Shown here piece after piece: positions 13,199 to 25,689 of a DNA stretch of 64,000 bases (within the stretch, counting starts at the first letter, position 1; every line of letters begins with the position of its first letter). The notes under the pieces were generated by a model that had not been told where the DNA came from, made no database searches, and was given only the letters and a program-made list of their open reading frames with translations. The DNA is from Rhyacophila brunnea (lineage: Eukaryota > Arthropoda > Insecta > Trichoptera > Rhyacophilidae), in NCBI GenBank assembly GCA_022495005.1, contig JAGYXB010001095.1, positions 620,001 through 684,000 on the forward strand, in the 5' to 3' direction. Position numbers and translations under genes: made by a program.

Positions 13199-14130
13199 CG
13201 TGATATCGCATAATTAAATTGCGTGACGTCTACCTATGCATGTGCGAATGTCGCTATGCGCGATTTACTTGCTAGCTACTGTATTGAGTGCGTTGTCCAT
13301 TGTCATTGATTACGGTATAAATTCACATCTTGTTTTTAAATATTTGTTTGGACTCAAAGTACGGATCTAGAATGTTGAGCAGAGGGTTGGAGCGTACCAT
13401 TTTTTGAGTTGTTCCGCTCCAGCTCTGCTTCGGGACATAATATTTCCTCCAGCTCCGCTCCAGGATCTGGTCCGCTCCGGGTAAAAAGTTTTAATTAGTG
13501 TTATACGAATAGAAATGTTAAATAAAGATATTTTCATAAGATTTTAGGACGAAAATTTAATTATAAAAAAAACATCCGGAGCAATGGAGTACTACAAATT
13601 TACGGTGCTCCGGGTAAAATCCCATTGCTGCACTGCTCCGTGGCTTACATATTATATATCTCGAAAAAAACAAAGTCTCTTAATACAACCTCCACTCGGT
13701 AGAGGCCCATATTATGATCCTCTTTGGATCAAACATGTTGAAGTAGTAAGTGTTAGTTTTTATTTGGGAATTTATTGTAGTATTTTGTAAACATTTTCTG
13801 AATAACTAAAAGTTATGTTTTTGATCAATTGTCATACACGGAAATCTGATGCATAATCAAACAAATAGAAATATTACTGGGCTTATTTGACGGAAGCGTG
13901 TTTCGTGATATCTTTGCACGTCAATGACATAGAGATGGGCATTTAACAATATTTTGAACAGTTACATATATTAACAAATTGAGACTCTTTACATAGCTGG
14001 ACTATGTATATCAGATCGACTAGCCCCGCATGACAAAATAATTGATATTCAGGACGCCAGAGGGCATATTAATAAAGACTTGACAGACCTCATTGAAGAT
14101 GCAGGGATGGTATCGAGTTTGTTTTAAAGA
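13199..14130. other. Gene-free stretch with a CTCCGCTCC-rich relic
   Basis: At 13385-13640 the strings GCTCCGCTCC and, inverted, GGAGC recur at both sides of an AT-rich middle, as in a decayed DNA transposon, but the ends could not be fixed. 13675-13735 is a piece of SINE A tail on the plus strand (AACCTCCACTCGGTAGAGGC). The rest shows nothing. Confidence 0.35.
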
Positions 14131-14138
14131 TATTAGAC

Positions 14139-14512
14139 CAGTGGTTCTTAACCTGGGTTCGATCGAACCCCAGGGATTCGGTGAGTCAGTCTCAGGGGTT
14201 CAGCGAGAGTGGCACTTGCCAAGGTGAAGCCGCGCATTTCTGAACTGGTCTCTGAAAGGCAGCAGCAGAAGTCACACTGATTTGCAGAAAATATTCATTA
14301 TTTGTTTTTGTTTTTCCGTGAAAATCATTTTTTAATGGTTTTGTTCTTTGAACACAGTGATTTTGATGCACGGTTCATTTTGTGCACCAGTCAAATATAT
14401 ACCTTTGAATTTGAAAAAAATCATATTTTATTTTTCCAATTAAGAAGGGTTCGGTGAATGCGCATATGAAACTGGTGGAGGTCAGTACCTCCAACAAGGT
14501 TAAGAACCACTG
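14139..14512. mobile_element. Non-autonomous hAT element (GTTCTTAACC family)
   Basis: Begins CAGTGGTTCTTAACCTGGG and ends CAAGGTTAAGAACCACTG, an inverted repeat. The 8-bp duplication TATTAGAC is perfect (14131-14138 and 14513-14520). Subterminal GGTTCGATCGAACCCCAG and GGGGTTCAGCGAG strings are typical of a hAT group seen in many animals. That broad host range is recalled knowledge, not tested here. It is 374 bp with no open frame. Confidence 0.88.
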
Positions 14513-14520
14513 TATTAGAC

Positions 14521-16919
14521 GTATAAAACTGATAGACTTATATATGCATGGATTCTGCAGAAAGCCTAGACTTACATATTAGTGTCGCGGAAGGCAGCAT
14601 AAGAATAATAAAACAATATGTAGGTCATCGTCATCAGTCGGGATTTCAGAGTAATAATATAAAGAGAGTGGCTATTTTTCGACAAAATGAAGCCGTGTTT
14701 CTTGCGTGTAACGGACAGTAGAACCTCAATTTTATTATTATTAACTTAACTATGAAACGTTACAACATCATATTGCTTCTCAGTATGGCTATCAAATTTA
14801 AACACAACATACCTATTTCAATTTTCTACTAAATTAACGAAAAATAATTACCACTAACTTTATATTTAACACAAAAACAATACATTTTAGCAACACGTGT
14901 TCGCAGTTTTGAAATCAGCGAAATCAATATTTTTATCGGCGACGTTCCCAAAAAATATTTAATTCAGCCGTAGAAATTCTATCTTACTTCAACAAATCTT
15001 GCGGAGATATAAGCGTGCTGAATGCTATCTAATTCGCACTTATGGTTCGTTTTTGTTCAGGCCTCGGTCGGGATCTATTGGTGTATGAATGCATCACCTA
15101 GCTCCTACCTCAGTTCTTGGTTTATAGTTTTTCGACTACATTTGTCTAGATCTAGCGGATGTCCACTTGTCAAAAGATAGTTCAGCGCATTGCCATTTCA
15201 CCAGCTTGATGTACTTGTGTATGCTTGCATGAAACATGGTCCATTAGTGAAAGGTCTAGGTCTACTACAAGTAGCGCGACATGGCATGAGATTGTATATA
15301 GGTGTTGGTATACATTGTATGTATTGGTATACATAAGCAGGTATATATAAGCAGGAAATAATACCGTTAGTGATAATTTGCAACTTTATAGGAGACAGAC
15401 TGGATATAAAATCATAATTTGATTCTTTATATATTTTTTTTTAACTAATTACTGTAAAATAGGTGTAACTTGGATATGGAATAACGTTGAAGATGACATT
15501 GTAAGTAATTTATTGCCATAAATAACATACTTTCAATTTAATGTCCTAATCCCCTAACCTTTATATATTTTGCAGTCTGCACATGACAGCTAATCATAAA
15601 GGTCCTGCCGTTTCAAAAGCGTTAATAAAAAAATCACATTTGGAAAATAAGACATATTATATATCGGTGTGTATAGGTCGTTGACTTGTATATACATTAT
15701 ATATTTAACTACATACATAGGTAGAGTTTACTTTCACATATGTGATACACATGCAAAGAAGCGTCTTGTTTACATTTATTATGGGAGGGAAAATATCCAA
15801 TTTGGTTTTTGCACATAACAGTCGCCGTTGCCGAAATTGTATTCGTATTTTCTTGTCATTTCACGATATTGGCCCTACCTGTTGTTGCCCGGACGCCCAC
15901 CCATGAATACCAGTGGTGTGACCAAGATTTTCACTGCAAGGATAATATACGCCGATTCCAATGTACACATTTTATTAAGCGGTTGATCTATATGTAGTTC
16001 TTATGGATAATAAACGCTAACTGACCTGATTCAAATTCTGCCAATAAATGGATACTGACTTTGTACCTAATTTAATTCAACGTAAAACAATTACAATTAA
16101 AAAAAATACAAGTTGATACTCTCTACAATTATTATGCAAGTGGTTTTTGATTTTGTAAAAAAACTTTATATATTATATAAAAAAAAGAGTGCAAAAGGGT
16201 GATTTGGTAAAATGCCAACAGCCAAAGATATTTTTTAAGAAAAATTTTATATTTAAATTATACCATATAAAATAAATGAAGAGTGGTTACCAATGGTTAG
16301 GCAAAGCATCCGTTATTTATCTTTTTTTACCTTTTCCACAACTTAGAGAAAAGGAAAATATGCTGTGAAAGATGTAGGTAGGCTTATGCTATTCTATAAT
16401 AATATTATAATAAGACGTAGATATGTAACAAAAACTACCTATAAGCACATGGGTAATTTCTTTTATTTTAAAAAAATGTATTTATAAAGTAGTGAAAATA
16501 ATAAATTATTAATTATTATTACAGAAAAAAATGTGTTACTTTCCTATCCACTATATAATTATTATATTTTGCATTCTTATAAAATTTATGGGGCAGATTT
16601 TAATGCGCTGTCTTTCTGAATGATCAATCACGGATTTAAATTTAATATTTTAGGTTTTATTGACTTGGTAAAGACCACAATATTAAAGAGAGATAATACT
16701 TACTAAATGGTTATATTGAGGTTCTCTTTGTACGTTTGTTGTTGAAGATACGTTTATCTCACGGTTGTGTGCTAGTTTTTATGCTGTAACAAAGATGGAA
16801 ATACATATTATTATTATAGTAGAGTTACGTTTAATTAAATCATAAGTATATATTTTTTTTTTTTTTTGATAGGGTACTGTTTGATTCAGTGGAAAATATA
16901 TTTTCATCATAATATTATC
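14521..16919. other. AT-rich stretch, no supported gene
   Basis: A GC-richer patch at about 15010-15370 contains short repeats such as TATACATAAGCAGG and TATATATAAGCAGG. Another at 15800-15960 is open on the plus strand for 62 codons. Neither shows a known motif. The rest is AT-rich simple sequence. Confidence 0.45.
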
Positions 16920-17150
16920 AAACATACATAATTTTGAAAAACACTTCGACGAGAAAATATATTGTAACCAATAGAAAAAAATCTTCTGGTTCGATTCCTG
17001 CCGGGTGTCTTACTTTTTTCAAAAAAAGATTTTTTCTTTTGGTTATAATATATTTTCTCAGAAGTGTTTTTCAAAATTATGTATGTTCAATAATTAGAAT
17101 GGTACATTCTTAAATCTTGTGAATTATTCGTTGAATAAAAAAAATAGTTC
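16920..17150. mobile_element. SINE family C in foldback form
   Basis: A left arm (about 16920-16987) is the reverse complement of part of the right arm (about 17015-17095): AAACATACATAATTTTG faces CAAAATTATGTATGTT, and ATATATTGTAACCAAT faces its inverse. The short loop keeps a tRNA-like B box, GGTTCGATTCC. The right arm continues into the complete tail ending near 17150 (ATTCGTTGAATAAAA). The left arm stops at AAACATACATA, the same point as the minus-strand copy at 25352. Confidence 0.7.
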
Positions 17151-17299
17151 ATTGATAATAAATTATCATATTATGTTTTAGATTTTAAATAGTTATGCAT
17201 AAATATGGAAGTATTCGGCGGCACTAGTGAGTGCTAACTATTTTTTTAGTAATTTCCGTATTTTTTATGTTTAAAATTTTTATACAAAAAATGTATACC

Positions 17300-17700
17300 T
17301 ACTTACTTACATTTATACTATGCATGCGTGTGAAATATGGACCCTAAGTAAAAGAGAGATCCAGAAACTTAGAGTAGCACTACGGAGACGTCCATGCTAT
17401 ACAACACGCGAAAGGATAAAAACCGGAATGATTAGATAAGGAAACAAACAAGTTTGCAATGTAATATAGTTCGCTAAAAACCTCAAATCGAAATGGGCTG
17501 GATAGATAGCAAAAGACAATTGCTGGACAAATTTATTCATCCAGTGGTACCCGAGAGGTACAAAACGTCCGCAAGGTAGACCTAGAGGCCGCTGGATCGA
17601 AGAAATGGTTAAGTTCGGCGGAAGTACGTGGCGGCGCAACGCAGGAATCAGCTTGGAGAGGTCTTCATCCAGCAGTGTATAGATTCAGGCTGACGATGAC
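17300..17700 (+). pseudogene. 5'-truncated RTE-type non-LTR retrotransposon end
   Basis: The plus strand encodes the C-terminal part of an RTE-type reverse transcriptase, with stops and frame changes. Readable pieces include EIWTLSKREIQKLRVA, then FIQWYPRGTKRPQGRPRGRW and IEEMVKFGGSTWRR. It ends in a short GATGAC/GATGAT tail, usual for this clade. The pieces match the family members at 30870 and 60096 (WAGHIARR and QWYPRG motifs). Near its ends ATGTATACCTAC and ATGTATGTACCTAT could be a decayed target duplication. It is too broken to make a protein. Confidence 0.85.
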
Positions 17701-17817
17701 GATGATGATATGTATGTACCTATATTCTTTTTGACATTACAACAGGCCATAAGGCTCAATAACAGTAGTGTAAGTGAAACATTAGTGTAATTAATAATAG
17801 AAAAGAAGCAATTGCAA

Positions 17818-17932
17818 ACACCCAGGCTTTGAGAAAATCACATAAATATATTGTAACCTCACTGAGATCGAACCCGGAGCCCCAAGATGAAAGGCCAGCG
17901 CCTTATGTAATGGACTACGAGGGTCGCTTTTA
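17818..17932 (-). mobile_element. SINE family B fragment, minus strand
   Basis: Contains AAACACCCAGGCTTTGAGAA and, on the minus strand, a tRNA-like head with a B box close to GGTTCGATCTC and an A-box-like stretch. It matches the copies at 20800, 54556, 55960 and 56221. Confidence 0.65.
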
Positions 17933-18882
17933 TAATATTTGTTATAAAGTTATTTTGTTATGTAGTCTTTGGTGAGGTTTTAGGAGGTCAATTTTGTACT
18001 TATAATATTTTGAACTAAACTCCGAAAGTACATTTTTTTTCAGTATTAAACAATCGTTATTCACAATATGACATAAAATGTCACATTATTTGTGAGGTAT
18101 TGCCGTCACATGTACCGCAATGTTATCGCCCCTCAGTTAGAATCTATTTAGACAGGCTTTAAGTTCTCTATGGACTGTTATTTTTTTGTGTTCGTTTGTA
18201 TAATATCTTTATGTTTTTAACAAGAGTACTTACCTAATACTAAAGTTTACTTTTGATAAAGTGGTGAGAAATAGGTGAAAATAAGAATAAAATTAAATAT
18301 CATAATTAAAATTTATCGTTTAGTCATATTAATTACGTTCCTTTTATTAAAAAAACTTGCCATTAACGTCACTTAAAATAAATACAAACGGTATTATTAA
18401 TTTTACCCTTTACATTATGACGAGTTTAATAATATAGTTTTTGAGGTCGAGAACAATTTTCGTAGTTTGACAAAAAATACAGCAATTTAATCCACAGTGG
18501 AAAAGGAAGAAAAATGTTCCATGTTTGCTTACCATATAAGTTTTTATTTACTCTGTCTTATTGGATATTACTTTCAGAATAACTTTGAATGTCTGCAAAG
18601 AAATACTTTACACAGCCGTAGAATATTAAATTTGTTAGCTTTTACATTATTATTTCAACTTAATATTGTGTAGTTTCTGAAAACTATTCAAAATATCGCT
18701 TTACGCTTATGTAATTCATATATACATACTTTTTGAACCATAATATTATTTCTTTGTAAGTATGTAAATTTACTCGATAAGTTTTCGAAGATATATTGGC
18801 GAAACGAAACATTTTACTAACATATTTTGCTTTTCGAAATTTAATACTTTTACGGGAGGGAGCTTTAAACAAATAACCGATA
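17933..18882. other. AT-rich DNA, no feature recognised
   Basis: Only short random open frames, with no repeat ends seen. Confidence 0.5.
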
Positions 18883-18890
18883 TTTTAATC

Positions 18891-19119
18891 GGTACTGTTC
18901 GGTTAAGCCGGACACAGCGGAAAACGCATTTTTAAAATAGCCGATAAACTAGATTATTTGTTAGTTTGGGTAAGTTTAGGTTAGGTTAGGTTGGGTTAGG
19001 TTAGGTTAGGTTAGGTTAGGTTAGGTTAGGTTTGGTTAGGTTAACCTAACAAATAATCCAGTTTATCGGCTATTTTAAAAATGCGTTTTCCGCTGTGTCC
19101 GGTTTAACCGAACAGTACC
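18891..19119. mobile_element. hAT-type MITE with TTAGG core, copy 2
   Basis: Ends GGTACTGTTCGGTTAAGCC and its inverse. The flanking 8-mers TTTTAATC and TTTTAATT agree at 7 of 8. The core (about 18965-19045) has the longest TTAGG run of the window, more than ten units with a few variants, ending in a short inverted CCTAAC part. It is longer (229 bp) than copy 1 only because of this run. Confidence 0.85.
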
Positions 19120-19189
19120 TTTTAATTTTATTGTATCCGAAAAAATCCTTGGTAATAAAATGAATATATTACAATTATTATCTTAAACC

Positions 19190-19922
19190 TAAAAATTTCA
19201 GCTGTGAAATATCAATAATTTAAAACATGATTTTTCTTAATTATTACCGGTTTTAATGTATATTAGAGAAACAATGATTTTAGGCTATCAAGTATTTCCA
19301 TAAGTGAATATAAAATGATAGGTAAATAATTACAAGATAAAAAGAACTTTTTATATACAACGTTTTTACATTTTCTGTTGGATCATATAAACTTGACTTG
19401 ACTAGCTTAAACGATCAAAAAAAGTGTGTACTTGATAGAAATAATACTGAAATGTGAATTTGACATGTCATATTGATTTCCATAGTAACGCACGTATACA
19501 TTAATAATTTAGTTGGTAGGACCCCAGAGCAACCAATAATGGTGTCGAAATAACTTTTCATACAAAACTCAATTAACTGAAAATGAATTCAATTCTACTT
19601 AAAGATGGCTAAAAGTATTAAAAAATGCATTGGCATCGTGTTCTGATATATTCTAAAAGTTTCAAATGTCTAGCTAGTCGGGAAGTTAGTTAAAAATCGA
19701 TTGCAAGATTTGTACCGGATAAAGAACCACCGGACAAATAAGAATACGAGCTAAAAAAAACTTTGTAAAATAGGCATAATAAAACGTACCCAATAAAAAT
19801 TTTATTAATAATAATTTAAAACATCATTTTTCTTAATTATTATCGATTTTAATGTATATTAGAGAAACAATGATTTTAGGCAATCAAGTATTTCCATGAG
19901 TGAATATAAGATGATAGGTAAA
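19190..19922 (+). repeat. Direct repeat of about 110 bp flanking an insertion
   Basis: The block from AATTTAAAACAT to TGATAGGTAAA, including GTATATTAGAGAAACAATGA, occurs at about 19210-19325 and again at 19813-19922 with few differences. The interval between them is filled by the family F element. Either the locus was duplicated in tandem around the insertion, or both blocks belong to a larger repeat. Confidence 0.7.
19329..19768 (+). mobile_element. Family F non-coding element, copy 1
   Basis: Starts ATTACAAGATAAAAAGAAC and ends in TTGTAA, a 6-7 bp inverted terminus. Conserved landmarks inside are TTTCCATAGTAACGCACG, AGTTTCAAATGTCTAGCTAG and ATCGATTGCAAGATTTGTAC. Similar 440-490 bp copies are at 49980, 51693 (inverted) and 58453. 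It has no open frame, and the superfamily is unknown. Confidence 0.75.
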
Positions 19923-20799
19923 AATAAAAAAGTACCTAATGTAAATTACCATGTTCGATCAAAAGCGGACTATATGGACAGAGTAGAGATTGGATTAACA
20001 GACTTTTTACGAGGAATAGGTAATGGTCTATCTTCCAACACATTGGGTCCTTTCACTGGATGAAATACACATTGAAAAAATAAGTCGCAGGTGCAAACCA
20101 ACCACGTCTTCTTAGTTATGTAAAAATGATCATTCTACAATATAGGCTGACTGGGATCGGGGGGTGTCTGATAGGTAAAGTTGCACAACAATAAGATTTA
20201 AAACATACTTTAACGCTGCTTAAATACAGATCTACAAAATGATAAAATGGGACATTGTCATAATATTTATACGTTCATATATGTGATATTTATCTCAAGA
20301 TGTAGATATTGACTTAGTTCAAAATCCATTATTTTTTATCCGATAACTACTGAACATAATTTGCCAGATTTAGGAATACATGAAAACGTCTTCATGAAAA
20401 ATTATAGCATAAAAACAAAAGGCGTATGTTTGATTCCTATCCGCTCTGTACGTTCTGGTTTAGATCTTTTCCATAGCAAATTTCATTTGGCTTAAAATAA
20501 TTGTGTTACGATTAAAAAAAAGGAAAATTCTTCCCGTTTATTTGCCAATATTCCACTCGGTGCAGGATGGATTGTTCCTGAATATTTTCGTCAAAGATAG
20601 TGGCTTTATGTAAATAAATTATATATTTTCATTATTTCCGTTTACATATCATATTTTTTAGTCGTGAAAATACAATAAAACATCCATATAGTTTAATATT
20701 GCAATTAGAGTGTGAGCTAGCGTTTGCTTACACAATATGACATAAATAATTAATAGTATACATCGGGTGACTTTGAAAAAGTTGCATGTCATTTTATAA

Positions 20800-21190
20800 T
20801 TATTAAGGCGCTGGCCTTCCATCATGGAGTTCTGGGTTCGATTCCCAGTGAGGTCAAAATATATTCACATAATCTAATATGTAAATTCCTCAAGCCTGGG
20901 AGTTATGCGACAACTACGAGTGAGTGCACTTGATACAGTGTCACAATCGTTTAGCAAAGACTCAATACAACGATCAGAACCTTGACTCAGGCTGTGTTAC
21001 CGGCACAGGGTGTCTGATCAATCAATCATACAGATCATCATATTTCATTCACTCTCATGTATCATCCATAAACTGCGTAACAAGTGCTGCGAACAGGGTG
21101 ACCTAAAACAAACTAGTGCGTGAGTGTATGACCCGTGACACTGCCAGTGCGCGCCAGCCCTCAAATCATCATAAATGTCAGTGCCTCGTA
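20800..21190 (+). mobile_element. SINE family B, longest copy
   Basis: The head has a tRNA-like B box GGTTCGATTCCCAG after GCGCTGGCCTTCCAT. The body contains AAGCCTGGGAGTTATGCGAC, and GC-richer sequence continues to about 21190 with no counterpart in the other copies here. The extension may be a separate insertion or unique sequence. Confidence 0.55.
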
Positions 21191-21710
21191 TTTTAGTTCA
21201 TCTTCCCCTATATCCGGAATTCCCAGCATCACCTTCCAATAATACAGTCCACTTGCAAAATGCTCAATCACAATTAATAAAAAAAATGTATCATCATTTC
21301 TCCACGATACTAATCACATCGAGTATTGCGGTAGGTAATTGAATTTTTTACATGCAACCTATTTCTACTTCGTTCATTCCATATTTCTTTGTAAGGGAAA
21401 ATGGGATGCTTTAAAATATTATATCAGTCATTATAAAATGCGTGTAGTATTTATTTTTCAAAACTGGTACAGTTATATTTTGATTCATTTTAAGTTTTTT
21501 TAGCCTAAATAACAAAAATATGTTTATTTAGAAAAGAATTTATGTTTATTTAAAACTGATGCCTAGAGTTAGAATAGATCTGAACACTAAATTCCATGCC
21601 ATGTACCTACTTATATAAATATACAATTATTGGTTACTTCCATGCATTCTTTAACTACAAAGATTCGTTGTATTTCTAAAAGTTTGTTTAATCAAATGGT
21701 CAATAATTAA

Positions 21711-22074
21711 GGCAATACTTCAGTGAAACGGCAAATAATTTTCAACTATAGGCGCAACAAAATTTGGACTCGCTGGCAGTCTGAGAGCGAACGTCGAGGT
21801 GTAAGTACGTAATTTTGTTTCGTGATGGCGACGGGGGTATTAATTCTTAAATCGTGACTAAAAACCTTACCCATTTACTTTAAAAAGAAAACATGTCAAT
21901 GAATATATTATTATTGTTACTAATGGAATAATAAACAGAACATTAAATGGACGCATGTTGGATTTATATGAAAATTATATTTAGGTCGGCATGCATCATT
22001 TGCACCCGCGACCCGCAATCCGCGCATCGCCTAGCCACGATCTTTTTAGACCATGCCTCAACTGAGATATAGCC
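21711..22074 (+). mobile_element. piggyBac-like MITE (TTAA-flanked), copy 1
   Basis: TTAA lies on both sides (21707-21710 and 22075-22078). The left end GGCAATACTTCAGTGAA faces the inverse of GAGATATAGCC on the right, giving a short inverted repeat of the form GGCnATAnYTCAGT. The TTAA target and lack of coding capacity suggest a piggyBac-derived MITE. Other copies are at 37489 and 61100. Confidence 0.78.
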
Positions 22075-22487
22075 TTAATGCAAAATATCCAAAAAACCAA
22101 AAAAACATATTATCTTCTTTGGTACTACAGCCCGGAGTAAACCGTAGCCGCTTCGAACACTCTCGACTTATCCACTCTGCCTGGTCCTTTACTTTCATTT
22201 TCTAGTCGATCACTCATAGCGCTCAAAAATCTCTTTATTAGGTATCAAGCCGCAGTTTTCATGATTTTGACATACTCCGTTTCACTGCTGAAACATTAAA
22301 TGTGAGACGCCTTTTCAATGCATGTTCATGCATAATATATCGTGTAGCCGGTTCATCGACGATGTTGAGTTCTGATATATCTGACGACATAAAATATTAT
22401 AAATGAATACATTTTGTTATTATTTTCTATTTCATTACTAACACGTTTAAAGCAAGTGAATGCTTGGATTGAAAATCTTTTTTTTTT

Positions 22488-22725
22488 CGACCATGTCCGA
22501 TCCTTATAGGATCATATAATGGGCCTCCACAGAGTAGAGGATTGTATTGACAGATTTTGTTTTTTACGAGAAATGGATGTCAGCCACTTGCTCAACCTAT
22601 TAGTTACATACCCTGACTCACACACACATTGAAAAACAATATGTGTACTTGCCAGACCCAGGATTCGAACCTGAGACCCACGGCGTGATAGTCCAATGCT
22701 TAAGCCGTGCGGCCACCGTGGGTGT
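22488..22725 (-). mobile_element. SINE family A, minus strand
   Basis: tRNA-like head on the minus strand (B box GGTTCGAATCC). The body holds the inverse of AGAATGGGCCTCCACAGAG-type strings and a CCTGACTCACACACACATTG region. The tail at the left is a T-run (reversed poly-A). It aligns end to end with the copy at 10586. Confidence 0.78.
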
Positions 22726-22841
22726 TGAATGATTTTTCAAAATGAAGAAGATATCGTAATTTTATTATATCCAAAAAACACACATAAAATTTATATTCAA
22801 TAGTAAAAAAAAACATTTCCAAAAGAAACAATAATTTTAAA

Positions 22842-23055
22842 GGTACTGTTCGGTTAAAGCGGATACAGCGGTAAACGCATTTTGAAAATAGCCGATAAAC
22901 TGGATTATTTGTTAGGTTAACCTAACCAAACTTAACCTAACCTAACTTAACTTAACCTAACCTAACCTAAACTAACCCAAACTAACAAATAATCCAGTTT
23001 ATCGGCTATTTTCAAAATGCATTTTCCGCTGTATCCGCTTTAACCGAACAGTACC
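22842..23055. mobile_element. hAT-type MITE with TTAGG core, copy 3
   Basis: Same ends as copies 1 and 2. The 8-bp duplication ATTTTAAA is perfect (22834-22841 and 23056-23063). The core is mostly in the CCTAA direction (about 22915-22990), with variants CTTAA and CCCAA, opposite to copy 2. Confidence 0.87.
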
Positions 23056-23063
23056 ATTTTAAA

Positions 23064-24040
23064 TATTCACTACACTACAAATTCGAATAAAAAGCTACAT
23101 ATTTTATAATTTTTTTATATTTAATCGTTTGATAATTTAAAATTATAGCAATTTCAGGATGGTAGGATTTATATTGTTAAATAGTGAGTATCTATGTATA
23201 TTGTTTTTGCATACAAAAAAATATACCTTTTCAACAAATTTTGTTATTCAGGTAAAAAATAGGTAACAGTTTTAATTATACAGGTAGCTTTATAATACGT
23301 AACATAAGGAACAATTTTATAAAACCGCGATTATTGCAAAATGCAATGCGGTAGATTTTTATTGTGAATTTATCTACTTATAATGTTTTTTTTCCAATTA
23401 ACAGAATATTAACGATCTATTAGAACGTTACCTAACGAAATGTCTTATACTAAGATCATAAACACTAAACTTATTTAATATCCAAAACGGAGTTGTTGAA
23501 GTTTTCTCATAAATAACAATGTGTCCACACATGCCTCTTAAATGTTCCGTAGACAATCTAAATAATATATTACCTCATTATGCAGAGTTTTCCAGAAAGA
23601 ATGTCTGATATTATTATTATGTTGACAATACAAGCAGGTAAAATATAATTTTTGGCTGTCAATATTTATAATGATTTTAATTATTTTAAATGTCACAATA
23701 TTTTTTTAGAAAACGATTTTTGTAAGTAACAATAAACTAACTTTTCGACTACCATCACTTAGGTACATCTCCAAACCATTGAAAAACTATGCAGATGTAT
23801 TACAAAAGATCGGCTAAACAAACAACGCTTTTCTGTCTCGCTCTACAAGCGTTTTTGCCTATTATTCGTTTACTCAAATTCTGGTGGCAGGCCTTCTCCA
23901 GAAGGCACGATTTGACTCGCGCGTAATAACTCGCGAGCATTCCAGATACCGGTGACCTCATTGCGCCGTCCACATCCACTCGCAGCGTATCGTGGCGAGA
24001 CACGCGTCATTGAATATGTACATATCTGATTTTTTTTTAA
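23064..24040. other. AT-rich DNA plus a GC-rich open patch
   Basis: 23064-23790 shows nothing. At 23800-24040 GC rises sharply and two overlapping minus-strand frames of 60-67 codons are open. No motif is recognised, and since it touches the family D element at 24041 it may be part of a larger transposon. Confidence 0.3.
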
Positions 24041-24723
24041 ATGGTACATGTTCAAACACGCGCGTTGCCATGATCTTACTCCCTACTTTATTTATCGTTT
24101 GTCAATTTATGACTACGGCCGTATATTGTAGCTTAACCACTGGGAAATGCCAATAGAAATGGCGTATTTCAAAAAAATACTACCTTATTCTTAGGTCAAT
24201 AATTATTATAAAGCAATCATTATTCGTAGGATGTTTATCACATTTCAATGGTCAAAGACATAGCTTATAATCAGTATCTTTAGAATTATCTTCAAATCTG
24301 TTAATCGTGCCCATTTTTTGAATAATAAAATGCCTAATTCTTGTCAAATTTGGGATCACAATGATTATAAAATATACTTTTTTATCGTAATTGTGTCACT
24401 ATAATATAATGTTAACATCAATTTTACTAATAGTTTTGTAAATGCATTTAAAAATTAATAAATTTTAAAAAATCTTAACCCCACTGCACATGCATGTACT
24501 GAAATATGACTATATTCTAAAACATTAGAGCTAGAGGTTTAAAAAAATACTATTTTATGTAATAAAAATACTTTATGCAGTCATCAAATGTTTAAAATAC
24601 AAAGGATAGTAAGGCTTCAAAATTATATAAATATATTATCTACAACGTTTAAGAAATGTCCAGGGTTACGCTTTGAAAATACCATAAAAGCTCCATTTTG
24701 ACCTACGCTGAGCATGTGGGCCC
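24041..24723 (+). mobile_element. Family D element (TTAA-flanked), copy 1
   Basis: Runs from GGTACATGTTCAAACACGCG to TGAGCATGTGGGCC, with TTAA immediately outside both ends (24037-24040 and 24724-24727). It is non-coding and AT-rich. A near full-length relative is at 29476, and an inverted-arm form is at 33525. The TTAA flanks suggest piggyBac-type mobility, though the two ends of this copy are not inverted repeats of each other. Confidence 0.6.
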
Positions 24724-24727
24724 TTAA

Positions 24728-25351
24728 GAATGTATAAAACGACGTCCACTTAAACCCACCTTCCGTAAGCGGAATTTGGTCGAACACAATTATTTCCCAT
24801 GCTCACGATATTTAAGATATCAGCAGCATTATAAACTTTTTAAACAAATGAAAATTATATAAAAGTACCTAAATTTTTAGTTTGACAACCTCTGCGATAA
24901 ATACCGTGAAACTGTGTCTAGAATGAACATTTTGCCAATGAAAACCGTGTGGTACGTTGGATGTCGGTTCACCCTGTACACCTAAAGAATTCGTACCTAC
25001 AGAACTTTGTAACAATATTCATCTTGTATATATATTTGCATCATTTATATAAAGTTCAGAGCTTGCAATATCAAGTTTCCCATATTGTATTGACTTAAAA
25101 CGCAACACTTGTATGTACCAAGTCGCTGACTGATGACTATGAAAAGCTTGAAAGATTCTAAAGCTTTGTAACTTCAAGAGTGTTTTCGCTACTACTAACT
25201 ACCTACGTGTATACAAAGAATTGCGCTTTGATACACATCATACGAAGGACTTGCACCCTTTTATAATATATGACGTTATTCTTTATAATTATGATGATAT
25301 CACGTTCGGTCATTTGGAATTTTAAAAATATTTGAAAGGATATAATTTTTT
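24728..25351. other. AT-rich DNA, no feature recognised
   Basis: No open frame of interest and no repeat ends seen. Confidence 0.5.
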
Positions 25352-25500
25352 AAACATACATAATTTTGAAAAACACTTTCTGTGAAAATATATTATAACC
25401 AATAGAAAAACTCTTTTTTGAAAAAAGTAAGCCACCCCGGCAGGGATCGAACCCTGCATCTCCCGGGTTTACTACACCCCATCCGTTCAAGTAAGTTACA
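25352..25500 (-). mobile_element. SINE family C, minus strand, tail-truncated
   Basis: The minus strand shows a tRNA-like head with B box GGTTCGATCCC, then the body through AAAGAGTTTTTCTATTGGTT, ending at TATGTATGTTT. The last part of the tail is missing, at the same base as the left arm at 16920. It faces the plus-strand copy at 25690. Confidence 0.7.
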
Positions 25501-25689
25501 TCATAAAAAATATTGGAGAATTCCACGACGTCGGTTAGTAATTGAAGTAATAGGTATCTACTTTGATTTAATAAACAAAAATCGATTGCCATAGTAGCTT
25601 GATTTAGAAGAGCGCTGATGAGTGGGTATTAAAAGTGGCCAATAGTTAAAATTTGTCGCAATTAGTATGTCACCTCGCAGGATAGAGGT

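Noticed and set aside
18960..19045. A chromosome-end or fusion-point telomere
   Set aside because: The TTAGG run is bounded by the inverted arms and near-perfect target duplication of a MITE, so it arrived by transposition.
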